Source of the DNA: Streptomyces hygroscopicus
GTDB taxonomy: Bacteria > Actinomycetota > Actinomycetes > Streptomycetales > Streptomycetaceae
Reading direction: 5' to 3'
Length of the DNA stretch: 64,000 nucleotides
Assembly: GCF_026168105.1 (NCBI RefSeq)
Contig: NZ_LBMW01000003.1
Coordinates: 186,001 to 250,000 of the forward strand
Every line of letters begins with the position of its first letter. Within the stretch, counting starts at the first letter, position 1. Made by a program: the position numbers and the translations under genes. The notes below the pieces were generated by a model. It searched no databases and was not told where the DNA came from. It worked only from the letters and a program-made list of their open reading frames with translations. Shown here piece after piece: positions 26,405 to 34,508 of the stretch.

Positions 26405-26863
26405 TCATCCAGGAGCACCCTGCGGTCCGTGTCGCGTAGGGGCGACTGGTCTCGCCTTCCCTCTCTGGCCTCGGACGTGGAGTGCCTTCTCATCGGCGTC
26501 CGCCGGCCAGAACAACAGCGGCGACAGCACCAGTTCGACGACTCCCAGCACCACCTGGAACCAGTGCGGCCACCCGTCCACGGCGAGTGACAGCAGCCGC
26601 CCGAGCGCACCCAGCAGAAACACCCCGGCCGGCCACCGCACCGCCGTCGCAGGGATCGGTGACTGCCGCGCCGCCCAGAGCCGGCCGAGCCCGTACCCGG
26701 CGAAGATCGCGCCGAGGAACCGGCCCAGGCTGTCGACCGTCGGGCCGGCCGAACTCGCGCTCGGGATTGCGGCGTTCCCGCGCAGCACGTGGAACAGCCC
26801 GATCGCCACGCAGGCATACCCCATCGCCCACACGAGCCCCCGCAGTGCCCTTCTCCTGTCCAT
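26405..26863 (-). CDS. DUF4345-like small membrane protein
   Basis: A 152-residue protein with four predicted membrane helices (around LVWAMGYACVAIGLFHVL, FLGAIFAGYGLGRLWAA, WPAGVFLLGALGRLLSLAV and VLGVVELVLSPLLFW). The pattern fits DUF4345. Its start codon sits back-to-back with the beginning of the truncated TetR frame on the other strand, leaving no normal promoter gap, so both genes may be affected by one deletion. Confidence 0.65.
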   Translation of the reverse strand: MDRRRALRGLVWAMGYACVAIGLFHVLRGNAAIPSASSAGPTVDSLGRFLGAIFAGYGLGRLWAARQSPIPATAVRWPAGVFLLGALGRLLSLAVDGWPHWFQVVLGVVELVLSPLLFWPADADEKALHVRGQRGKARPVAPTRHGPQGAPG

Positions 26864-27395
26864 GGCCCGGCCCAACCCTCCCCTTTACCGGCACTTCCCC
26901 AGCAAGCGCGACCTCTTCGCCGCCCTCTACCAGCAGGTGGCCGAGCAACTGCTCGTCAGGACCCGCTTCAATCCCGCCGACACCCTGGTCGAGCAGCTGA
27001 GGGAGGGGCTGGACGCGCATGTCGAGTACTTTGCGGAGAATCGCAACACCGTCCTGACGGCGAACCGAGTCCTTGCCGGAGACCGTCTCGTTCAGACGAT
27101 CAACGCCGGCGAACTCGACGCCCTGCGTGAGCGGCTGCTCAGCGTGCTCACGCCCGCCGACGAGAGCACCCGGGAGGCCGTATCGGGCGTCCTGAAGAGC
27201 CGGCTGGTGTTCGTCCAGGTGCTGTGCGTCGACTGGCTCATCAAGGAAACCTGCACCCGTGCCGAACTGCGTGACGTGTGCATCGGCGCTGTGCTGGGCG
27301 CCATCCGCCCCCTCCTGGACGAGGGCCCCGCTCCGGACTGGCCGCTCGAGATGACTTCACCGAAGCGGAACGCGAAGGAACGATCGGGGCGGTAG
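26862..27395 (+). pseudogene. TetR-family regulator lacking most of its DNA-binding domain
   Basis: The frame begins with LYRHFPSKRDLFAALYQQ, the last turn of the TetR recognition helix, and continues through an intact 160-residue ligand domain (VEQLREGLDAHVEYFAENR and so on). The first roughly 35 residues, which should hold helices 1 and 2, are absent because the opposite-strand DUF4345 gene starts there. It is 5'-truncated, so DNA binding should be lost even if translated from ATG 26862. Confidence 0.7.
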
Positions 27396-27500
27396 CCGCC
27401 CGCCCCGCGCCACGGGCCCTGCACCAGCGACACCGAACCGCTCGTCAGCCCATCCTTTTCGCCCCACACGTCCGAGCGGACAGCCGGATGCGGTGCCGGT

Positions 27501-29006
27501 TCACCGTCGCGCCGGATGGCCCGGTCGCGTCGGCAGCATCGTGTTGGCGAACAGGTAGTCGGCGACGTTCTCACCGATCGCCAGCCCGTCGGTGACGTCC
27601 CAGCGGTAGTGCACCCCCAGCCAGAGCCGGCTGAGTGCGTCCTCCCGGGCGGCCTGGCTGAAGTTGGTGAACGAGCGGTACGCCACGGGCGTGTGCGGGT
27701 CCTCGGAATGCGCGGTGAACGAGATGTTGTCACGGCCGAAGAAACGCTTCATGGCGCCTGCCCAGGCACCCGCGAGGCCGGCGTGGCCCGAGCTCCAGGA
27801 GGGGAAGCACGGGGTGAACGGTGCCCCGGAGCGGTCCGCGCTGAGGGGCTGCCAGTTCGCGTTCGCACCGCCCGTGGCCTGGATCGCGGTCACCGGGCGC
27901 CAGAGCTTGATCGGGGTGTCGTACTTGGTGTCCCAAACCGCGATCGCGGAATCCGCCAACGACAGCGACACCAGCGCGTACAAGCGGGTGGTCTGGTACT
28001 TGTCGAGCTCGAGGCGCCTGGCGACGATCCCGGTCAGCTCGAGCAGTTGCCCCGGGGGCTTGTAGGTGCCGTCCAGGTCATTGGCCCAGAACCAGGCGGC
28101 GGCGGTCTGATCGACGGTACGATCGGTGGAGTTGACGGCGCCGACCCGTCGCACCTCCTCGACCTGGCCCGCGTACGCCGGGCTGGCCAGCAGATCGGCG
28201 TAGGACGCGAAGGCGGACAGGGTCGCAGGCCGGAACTGTGAGCCCGAGCTGAGCACGAACGGCTTGACCATGCCCCAGTTCGGGGTCACCGCGTCGCTCG
28301 CCCGCTGGCAGCTGCCCCCGGTCGGCCGCCAGGCGCCGGGCGTAGTGGTGTCGCCGTTGTAGACCTGCGAGTTGTCCGAACCGTCGCCCGATCGGGCGGC
28401 GTTGATCTGCCTCACCACCGGGTCGACCACCAGGCGGTTGATGATGTCGAAGGAGTGCGGGGAGGTGCCGGTCCTGGCCGTGAACTGGGCGTCGATGTAG
28501 GCCTGATCACCTGGGAACAGCTGCGAGATGATGCGGTACGCCGTGCGGTCGATCACCCGCTCCTCCTCGTCCGGACGCCGCCGCGGCGGCCGGTCGGCGT
28601 ACTTCAGCGGCCGGTTGAGGTACGGCTGGTACTTCATGGTTCCGTACGTGTACTGATACGCGCTCTCGGCGTTGTAGATCGCCGCGTAGACCATCGCGGC
28701 GGCCCTGGTCAGCTTGCCGGGCGCGGCGTCCATGCCCCGCGCATCACGGAAGGTGTGGAGCAGGACGTTGTTCCAGTACTGCGTCGGATCATCCCGGTGG
28801 TTCGGTGCCGCGGCAGCGACTGGCTGTGCACCGGCTGCCACCGGAGTCAGCCCGGCGAGCAGGGCGGCAGCCACAACGGCGGCCGATGGCCGTGCCGGGC
28901 GCCGGCCGGCACGGGACTTCAAGCGTGCGAGTACGGACTTCGCGGCCAACGGCCGGCCATGCTGGGGCTCGAGAGCCACGACATTCCTCTCGACGTCGGT
29001 GATCAC
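27501..29006 (-). CDS. Vanadium-dependent haloperoxidase-like (PAP2) secreted protein, copy 1
   Basis: A 501-residue protein of the vanadium haloperoxidase/PAP2 superfamily. The vanadate or phosphate site is visible as IKLWRPVTAI (Lys and Arg), FPSWSSGHAG (Ser-Gly-His) and SRLWLGVHYRWD (Arg and the axial His). A signal-like segment (SAAVVAAALLAGLTPVAAGA, about residues 42-61) follows a basic stretch, so export, possibly through Tat, is likely. It may halogenate metabolites outside the cell or act as an acid phosphatase; sequence alone cannot decide. The start is a GTG with a weak ribosome site. A paralogue lies at 37453. Confidence 0.85.
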   Translation of the reverse strand: MITDVERNVVALEPQHGRPLAAKSVLARLKSRAGRRPARPSAAVVAAALLAGLTPVAAGAQPVAAAAPNHRDDPTQYWNNVLLHTFRDARGMDAAPGKLTRAAAMVYAAIYNAESAYQYTYGTMKYQPYLNRPLKYADRPPRRRPDEEERVIDRTAYRIISQLFPGDQAYIDAQFTARTGTSPHSFDIINRLVVDPVVRQINAARSGDGSDNSQVYNGDTTTPGAWRPTGGSCQRASDAVTPNWGMVKPFVLSSGSQFRPATLSAFASYADLLASPAYAGQVEEVRRVGAVNSTDRTVDQTAAAWFWANDLDGTYKPPGQLLELTGIVARRLELDKYQTTRLYALVSLSLADSAIAVWDTKYDTPIKLWRPVTAIQATGGANANWQPLSADRSGAPFTPCFPSWSSGHAGLAGAWAGAMKRFFGRDNISFTAHSEDPHTPVAYRSFTNFSQAAREDALSRLWLGVHYRWDVTDGLAIGENVADYLFANTMLPTRPGHPARR

Positions 29007-29445
29007 CAGCGGAGAATAATGTCGGCCATAACAACATGAATGCCAGCCACGCCGAATATTCCGCGTGTCTTATGTCCATAAAGGATTTACCCGCAGATGC
29101 TTGACCGCTCATCGTTGTTCGTCGACAGGGCGGGAATTGCCCAGGCGTGACGGATCTTCACTCGGGTGAGTGATTCCGAATCCACCGACCGGTGGCTGTC
29201 GACACCGGACCGGCGGCGGAGAATGCGCAGGGATTTCGATGGACGGCATTGCCCGCGCTCCGGCCCCTGTGGCGCCGTCGTCGGCGACCAGGGGAGCCGC
29301 TTGGCTCCCCATGGCCACGGGCCGCCGTTCGGATCACTGAAGGCGGCCCTTCCGGTGATTGTCGGACGTCTCGCGAGCCGGCCGGCCGTCGCAGGGGGTA
29401 TGGCTTCCAACAGAGGAAGAACCGGAACCCGCGAGGAGATCGGCC
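29007..29445. promoter_or_regulatory. Divergent promoter region
   Basis: About 440 bases lie between the haloperoxidase and ABM-domain genes. Bases 29020-29100 are A/T-rich and probably hold the promoter of the haloperoxidase gene. No supported ORF is present. Confidence 0.4.
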
Positions 29446-29730
29446 ATGTACGCAGCAGTCCGACGGTACGAAGGGGTCACCGATACGGCCGAGGCAGGGC
29501 GCCTGGTGAGCGAGGGGTTCGTGCCGCTCATGCGCCAGGTCCCCGGCTTCGTGGCCTACTACTGGGTCGATGCCGGCAACGGAGTCATGATCTCGACCAG
29601 CGTCTTCGAGGACCAGGCGGGTGCCGAGGAATCGGTCTCGAGGGCGGCGGACTTCGCGCGGGACAACCTCGCTTCCCTGCTCCCCAACCCTCCCCAGGTC
29701 ACGGCCGGGCAGGTTGTCGCTTCCGCATAG
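29446..29730 (+). CDS. Small ABM-like (dimeric alpha/beta barrel) protein
   Basis: A 94-residue protein resembling antibiotic-biosynthesis-monooxygenase-like domains: YAAVRRYEGVTD, a long helix, VPGFVAYYWVDAGNGVMIST and VFEDQAGAEESVSRAADF. This fold usually forms dimers and binds small hydrophobic ligands, but no catalytic residues can be assigned. GAGGAG precedes the ATG with good spacing. It stands alone between a divergent haloperoxidase and a convergent lyase gene. Confidence 0.75.
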   Translation: MYAAVRRYEGVTDTAEAGRLVSEGFVPLMRQVPGFVAYYWVDAGNGVMISTSVFEDQAGAEESVSRAADFARDNLASLLPNPPQVTAGQVVASA

Positions 29731-29838
29731 CGTCCGATCCTGCCCCTGGTTCGGAGCGCGTGTCCCGTCTCGGACCGAGGCATCCGGCTCGACAGCGGCC
29801 GACGCCCTGCATGTGCCGGCTCGTCCCGCATACCGCTT

Positions 29839-31080
29839 TCACAGGTCCCGCACCGCACGTCCCATCCTGGACAATGCCTGGCGCAGGATGGTGGGTGACG
29901 TCGCGAAGTTGAGCCGCACGCACCCCGCTCCGCCGGAGCCGAAGACATGTCCCGAGCTGAGGGCGACCCTGGCTTCGTCGAGGAACAACCTCGCCGGCCC
30001 GGCAATGTCGCCGATCACGCCAGGGACCGCGGTCCCCCGGTCACTGTGCAGCCCCAGCCATGTGCAGTCCAGCCAAGCGAGGTAAGTGGCTTGGGGCGGG
30101 CGATATCGCACGTTGGGGAGGTGTTCTTCGATGAGCTGTCCCAGCAGTTGCCGGTTGGCATCGAGCCCGCGCAGCAGTTCGTCGAGCCAGACTCCGCCTT
30201 CGAGGAATGCTGCGGTGTGGGCAATGACGCCCAGATGACTGGGACCGTGACCGACTTCTTCGGGGATGCGCCGAAGGTCGTTGACAGCTTCCGTGCCCGC
30301 GACAGCAAGAGCAGCCTTGAGACCGGAGAGGTTCCATGCCTTGGAGGCGGAAGTCAACACGAAGGCGTTCTCCGATCCCGGAACACTGAGAAACGGTGTA
30401 AAGGCGGCCCCGGGCAATACCAGAGGAGCATGGATCTCATCCGACACCACCCTTACGTCGTGCCTGCGAGCGAGCTCCGCAATTGTTTCCAGCTCCTCGT
30501 GGGTGTGGACGACACCGGTCGGGTTGTGCGGGTTGCTCATGAGGAACGCGGCGCGGCGGCCGTGGCTTCGGGCTCGTACGAACGCCTCCTCCAGGGCATG
30601 GAGGTCGATCCGCAGGTCCGGACCGAGCGGTGCCTCGATGACTTCCCTCGCGTCGTGGGCGACGAAGGCGTAGAACGGGGGATACACCGGTGAGCACACG
30701 ACGACGGCGTCCCCGGGGTCCGTTGTCAGGCGGAGCACTTCGACGATGCCCATCATGACATCGGGCACGATCGCCGTATGCTCGATGCGCACGCCGTCCC
30801 ACCGCCATCGTTCGAAGGCGAACTCCGCGAGGGCCTCGGCGTAGGCGCTTCCGTACGGGTAACCGGTGTCGCCGAGGTCGATCGCCGTGTGCAGCGCTGC
30901 CACAATGGCAGGAGCCAGAGGCACGTCCATCTCCGCCACCCAGAGCGGGAGCACATCCTCGGGGTGCGTGCGCCATTTCATGCTCGTGCGCTTCCTGAGC
31001 TGCTCAAGGGACAGCTGCACGAGGGGATCCGTTCGAGCGCCCTCTGACCCATCAGAACCTGCACTCTTCATACGACCCAT
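29839..31080 (-). CDS. MalY/PatB-type PLP-dependent C-S lyase or aminotransferase
   Basis: A 413-residue fold-type I PLP enzyme. The cofactor Lys is in [14 protein letters not shown], and [20 protein letters not shown] and CVRLNFAT are the other conserved cofactor and carboxylate contacts. The N-terminal [18 protein letters not shown] is characteristic of the MalY/PatB group, which cleaves cystathionine and other C-S bonds. Aminotransferase activity is also possible. It has a single gene context, with no sulfur-metabolism neighbours to refine the substrate. Confidence 0.88.
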   Translation of the reverse strand: MGRMKSAGSDGSEGARTDPLVQLSLEQLRKRTSMKWRTHPEDVLPLWVAEMDVPLAPAIVAALHTAIDLGDTGYPYGSAYAEALAEFAFERWRWDGVRIEHTAIVPDVMMGIVEVLRLTTDPGDAVVVCSPVYPPFYAFVAHDAREVIEAPLGPDLRIDLHALEEAFVRARSHGRRAAFLMSNPHNPTGVVHTHEELETIAELARRHDVRVVSDEIHAPLVLPGAAFTPFLSVPGSENAFVLTSASKAWNLSGLKAALAVAGTEAVNDLRRIPEEVGHGPSHLGVIAHTAAFLEGGVWLDELLRGLDANRQLLGQLIEEHLPNVRYRPPQATYLAWLDCTWLGLHSDRGTAVPGVIGDIAGPARLFLDEARVALSSGHVFGSGGAGCVRLNFATSPTILRQALSRMGRAVRDL

Positions 31081-31538
31081 CAGACTACGCTCCCATGCCC
31101 GAGCAGAAGCGGGCTCACGCGTTCCTCGGCAGCGTCACGGCAGCGCCGGTCCTCCGGACGGCTTTGGCTGTCTCCGAACTTCCCTACCCCACCACAGCCT
31201 GGCCGGCGAAAGGTGGAGACGCACCGACGACTGGCCTCGGGCAGCACCGGCATGCGCTGCGCGGGACATGCTCGTTGCGGCTGAACGACATCTCGCTCGC
31301 ATCGACGCACTGCACCTCGCCCAGCTGAACGCGGCGTAGCGGTTGGACCTGTACATCGCGCACGGCAGCGTGATCAGCGTGCAACCGCGACAGCCACGGC
31401 ACGCCCCGGCCCGTCTCCCTGAGCGGCGGGAGGGGCCGTCCGATCTCCGACTACCCGGTGGGGTCTTGCCGCAGCAGATGCGGCTGCGGCTCCACGGCGA
31501 CAACTCCTGCGGTCACCGGTCCTGCCTGTCCCGAGCTG
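31081..31538. other. Intergenic region, no supported gene
   Basis: A short plus-strand frame ends with ARDMLVAAERHLARIDALHL near 31335, which is helical-looking but has no start or family match. Otherwise nothing. Confidence 0.4.
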
Positions 31539-31943
31539 TCAGCGGTCTGCGGTGAGGAGGGGTTTGACGTCCAGGATCGGGGTTGCGTCGAGTGCTTCGA
31601 GTCCGCGAACGTGGACGAGGGTGCCGGTGACGGCGAGGATGTGGACGGTGTGCACGCCGATCGGGTTCGGGCGCTCGGGTGCGCGGGTGGCGAAGACGCC
31701 TGTGAGGGGCCGGGCGGTGTCGCCGCGCGGGTGGACGGTGAGCGTGTCGCGGTCGGCGCGGTCGAGCCAGGTGAGGAGCAGTACGTCGGTGCCCGGGGCC
31801 AGGCCGTCCAGGGCCGGGGCGTAGCGGTCGTCGAAGACGAGCCAGGCGTCGGGGGCTCCCTCGTCGGGCCGGCGGGGCGCCGCCGCCCGGTCGGTCAGCG
31901 TCGACTGGACGCGCTCGATGGGGCGCAGCGTGTAAAGGGTCAG
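31539..31943 (-). CDS. TrmO/TsaA-type tRNA methyltransferase
   Basis: The 134-residue core matches the TsaA (TrmO) beta-barrel: YTLRPIERVQSTL, WLVFDDRYAPALDGL, LLLTWLDRADRDTL, VFATRAPERPNPIG and LEALDATPILDVKPLL. TrmO methylates N6-threonylcarbamoyladenosine at tRNA position 37. The proper start is unclear: no ATG or GTG lies near the domain edge. CTG 31943, with an AGGA upstream, fits the family's N-terminus. The only upstream ATG in frame (32135) would add 64 residues without domain resemblance. Confidence 0.75.
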   Translation of the reverse strand: MTLYTLRPIERVQSTLTDRAAAPRRPDEGAPDAWLVFDDRYAPALDGLAPGTDVLLLTWLDRADRDTLTVHPRGDTARPLTGVFATRAPERPNPIGVHTVHILAVTGTLVHVRGLEALDATPILDVKPLLTADR

Positions 31944-32187
31944 GAGTCCTCGGTCCTTTCGTCGCCCGAGCCGGTTTCCCGGTCGCCTGCGTGTCTGTTC
32001 CGGTTGGTGAGCCCGAGGGTGGTTCCGCGCGGCTGGGAGACCGGAGAACGCGATGACTTGGCTCCCGGCCGGATGTCCGGCACGGACGCCCGACGAACCC
32101 GCTGGATGGATGACGAAGTCGCACTGGAGTGCCAAGAACGTTTTCTGCGAGGGTGGGTCCTAATCTGTGCTCCTCCGAAAGGCCTTC

Positions 32188-32931
32188 ATGTCCGCCGTCG
32201 TCTCCTCATCACCGTCCCCGGGTCACTGCGTACCGCCCCCGAAGACCGTACTTGTGGTGGACGACGACCCCGAAGTGCGGGCGGCGCTCGCGGACGCTCT
32301 GGCTGTCGAGGGCTACGAGGTGCGGGAAGCCGAAGACGGGTTGAAGGCATTGAGCGCCCTGGCCGCCGACCCCCCCGATGCCGTCGTGCTGGACGTGGCC
32401 ATGCCTGTGTTGGACGGGCTGTCGGTGTGCCGGAGGCTGCGGGGCCTCGGAGACCGTACGCCCGTTCTGGTGCTCACCGCGCTCGACGAGATCAGTGAGC
32501 GGGTGGCCGGACTCGACGCCGGAGCCGACGACTATCTGGTCAAGCCTTTCGCCCTGGACGAGCTGCTGGCCCGGATACGGGCCCTGCTGCGGCGCGCCGC
32601 TCCCGCAGGGGCGGAGGACGACAACACGGCGGAGGTGATGTCCTTCGCCGACCTGACCGTGGACGTGGCCCACCGCACGGGAGTGCGTGGCGGGCGGCGG
32701 ATGGAGTTCACCCGCACCGAGTTCGCCCTGCTGGAGGTCCTTCTCCGGCACCCGGGCCAGGTACTGCCGCGGGAGATGATCCAGGAACGGGTCTGGGGCA
32801 CCGAGTTCGCTGCGGACTCCAACTCGCTGGCGGTGTACATCGGTTATCTGCGCCGCAAGCTCGAGGCCGATGGTGCCCCGCGCCTGGTGCACACGGTGCA
32901 CGGCGTCGGCTACGAGCTGGCCCAGCGATGA
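32188..32931 (+). CDS. OmpR-family response regulator
   Basis: A 247-residue response regulator. The receiver domain has the acidic pair in VLVVDDDPEV, phospho-acceptor Asp in AVVLDVAMPV and the conserved Lys in DDYLVKPFALDE. The C-terminal winged helix (about 150-245) ends YIGYLRRKLEADG. AAAGG stands before ATG 32188, which I prefer to GTG 32167. The stop overlaps the sensor kinase start (ATGA), so the pair is co-translated. The design matches MprA/CseB-type envelope-stress systems. Confidence 0.93.
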   Translation: MSAVVSSSPSPGHCVPPPKTVLVVDDDPEVRAALADALAVEGYEVREAEDGLKALSALAADPPDAVVLDVAMPVLDGLSVCRRLRGLGDRTPVLVLTALDEISERVAGLDAGADDYLVKPFALDELLARIRALLRRAAPAGAEDDNTAEVMSFADLTVDVAHRTGVRGGRRMEFTRTEFALLEVLLRHPGQVLPREMIQERVWGTEFAADSNSLAVYIGYLRRKLEADGAPRLVHTVHGVGYELAQR

Positions 32932-34394
32932 CGACGTCACGTCCTGCGCGTCTCGCACGATCGCTCGGCATGCTCCTGCACCGGGTGCGGCCGGGCCGCC
33001 CGCTGCTGCGCACCCGTGTCGCACTCATCTCGTCGGCAGCCGTGGCGCTGGTCGCGGTGGGAGTGTGCGCGGCCGCGTACATCGTGATCCGCTACGAACT
33101 GGTGCGTCAACTCGACCTCCAGCTCACCCAGCAGGCCACGCTCGTCACCCGGGAGAACCGCGACGGCACCACCGGAACCCTCTACGGCGAATGCGCCTGG
33201 CTCGCGGCCCCGGCGTGCGCACAGGTCGTCACCGTCGACAGCGGTTCCGCGGGAGACAACCCGGCGGTCGGCAGGGCTCCGGTCCTCCCGGTCACCGACG
33301 CCACGCGCCAGGTCGCCGCCGGCTCCCGAACCGCGTACTACAGCAACATCGCTGTGCGCGGGCACCGAATGCGGATGCTCACCACCCCCGTGCACGGCCA
33401 TCGCGCGCTGCAACTGGCGATCCGCTCCGACACGGTGGACCACGGCGTGCGCCAGGCGGGAATGCTGCTCGCCGGGGCGGGCGCGGCAGGGGCGCTGCTC
33501 GCCGCCGGGCTCGGCCATCTCGCCATGCGGCGGGCGCTGGTTCCCGTCAGCCGACTCACCGCCACTGCCGAGCAGATCGCCGCCACCCGCGACACCGCAC
33601 TCCGGATCGAGCTGTCGGAGACGGCGGGCCGGCGCCACGACGAGATCACCAGTCTCGCCGCCAGCTTCAACACCATGCTGGGTGAGCTGGAGCAATCCAT
33701 CGCCGCTCAGCGGCGACTGGTCGCCGACGCCTCCCACGAACTGCGCACGCCACTCACCGCGCTGCGGACCAATGCCGAGCTGCTGGCCCGTGCCGACCGC
33801 CTCTCCGAAGCCCAACGCGACCGGGCCTCGGCAGCGCTCGGCGGGCAGTTGCGCGAGGTGACCGGGCTGGTCAACGACCTTATCGAGCTCGCCCGTGACG
33901 AAGAGCCACAGGCACTGGTCGAGCCGCTGCGTCTGGACCGCCTGGTGGCGCGCTGCGTTCAGGAAGCCGGTGCGCACTGGCCGGAAACCCCGTTCAGCAT
34001 GGATCTGGCAGAGCATGCTCTTGTCGGCGTCCCCGCCCGACTGGCGCGGCTGCTGACCAATCTGCTGGACAACGCGGCCAAGTTCAGCCCTCCCGGCGCC
34101 CCTGTCGAAGTCCGGCTGATCGTCGACGGTGACGCCGCCGAACTCACCGTCCGTGACCACGGCCCGGGCATCTCAGCCGAGGACCTTCCGCATGTCTTCG
34201 ACCGTTTCTACCGTTCGCGTCAGGCGCGCGCACTGCCCGGCTCGGGTCTGGGCCTGGCCATGGCACGGCAGATCGCCCGCGCCCATGGTGCCGAGCTGAC
34301 CGCGCATACCGCACCGGACGGCGGCGCCAGCTTCAGACTGCGCGTCCCGCACAAACGGAGCGGTGCGGAGCCGACCGCCGAGCCGTCCCGGTGA
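32928..34394 (+). CDS. Sensor histidine kinase, partner of the OmpR regulator
   Basis: A 488-residue membrane kinase. It has two transmembrane helices (about 28-52 and 180-205) around an extracellular loop with two Cys (ECAWLAAPACAQ), then HAMP and the phospho-His in LVADASHELRTPLTALR. ATP-binding boxes N (NLLDNAAKF), G1 (VRDHGPGIS) and G2 (GSGLGLAMAR) follow. It senses an outside signal and phosphorylates the upstream-encoded regulator. The secreted glycosidase gene 115 bases downstream could be a target or part of the same transcript. Confidence 0.93.
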   Translation: MTTSRPARLARSLGMLLHRVRPGRPLLRTRVALISSAAVALVAVGVCAAAYIVIRYELVRQLDLQLTQQATLVTRENRDGTTGTLYGECAWLAAPACAQVVTVDSGSAGDNPAVGRAPVLPVTDATRQVAAGSRTAYYSNIAVRGHRMRMLTTPVHGHRALQLAIRSDTVDHGVRQAGMLLAGAGAAGALLAAGLGHLAMRRALVPVSRLTATAEQIAATRDTALRIELSETAGRRHDEITSLAASFNTMLGELEQSIAAQRRLVADASHELRTPLTALRTNAELLARADRLSEAQRDRASAALGGQLREVTGLVNDLIELARDEEPQALVEPLRLDRLVARCVQEAGAHWPETPFSMDLAEHALVGVPARLARLLTNLLDNAAKFSPPGAPVEVRLIVDGDAAELTVRDHGPGISAEDLPHVFDRFYRSRQARALPGSGLGLAMARQIARAHGAELTAHTAPDGGASFRLRVPHKRSGAEPTAEPSR

Positions 34395-34508
34395 GGCCAC
34401 GGCCCGCGCTCTCCCTTCCGTCGCATACCAGCCTGAGTGGAAGGCCCGGCGCCCATACCGGCCCGCGCTCGGGGCCGGGCACCCGTGAGCGCCCTGAGGA
34501 GGACTCTT

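Noticed and set aside
26862..27395. Intact TetR repressor or butyrolactone receptor
   Set aside because: The first part of the helix-turn-helix is missing.
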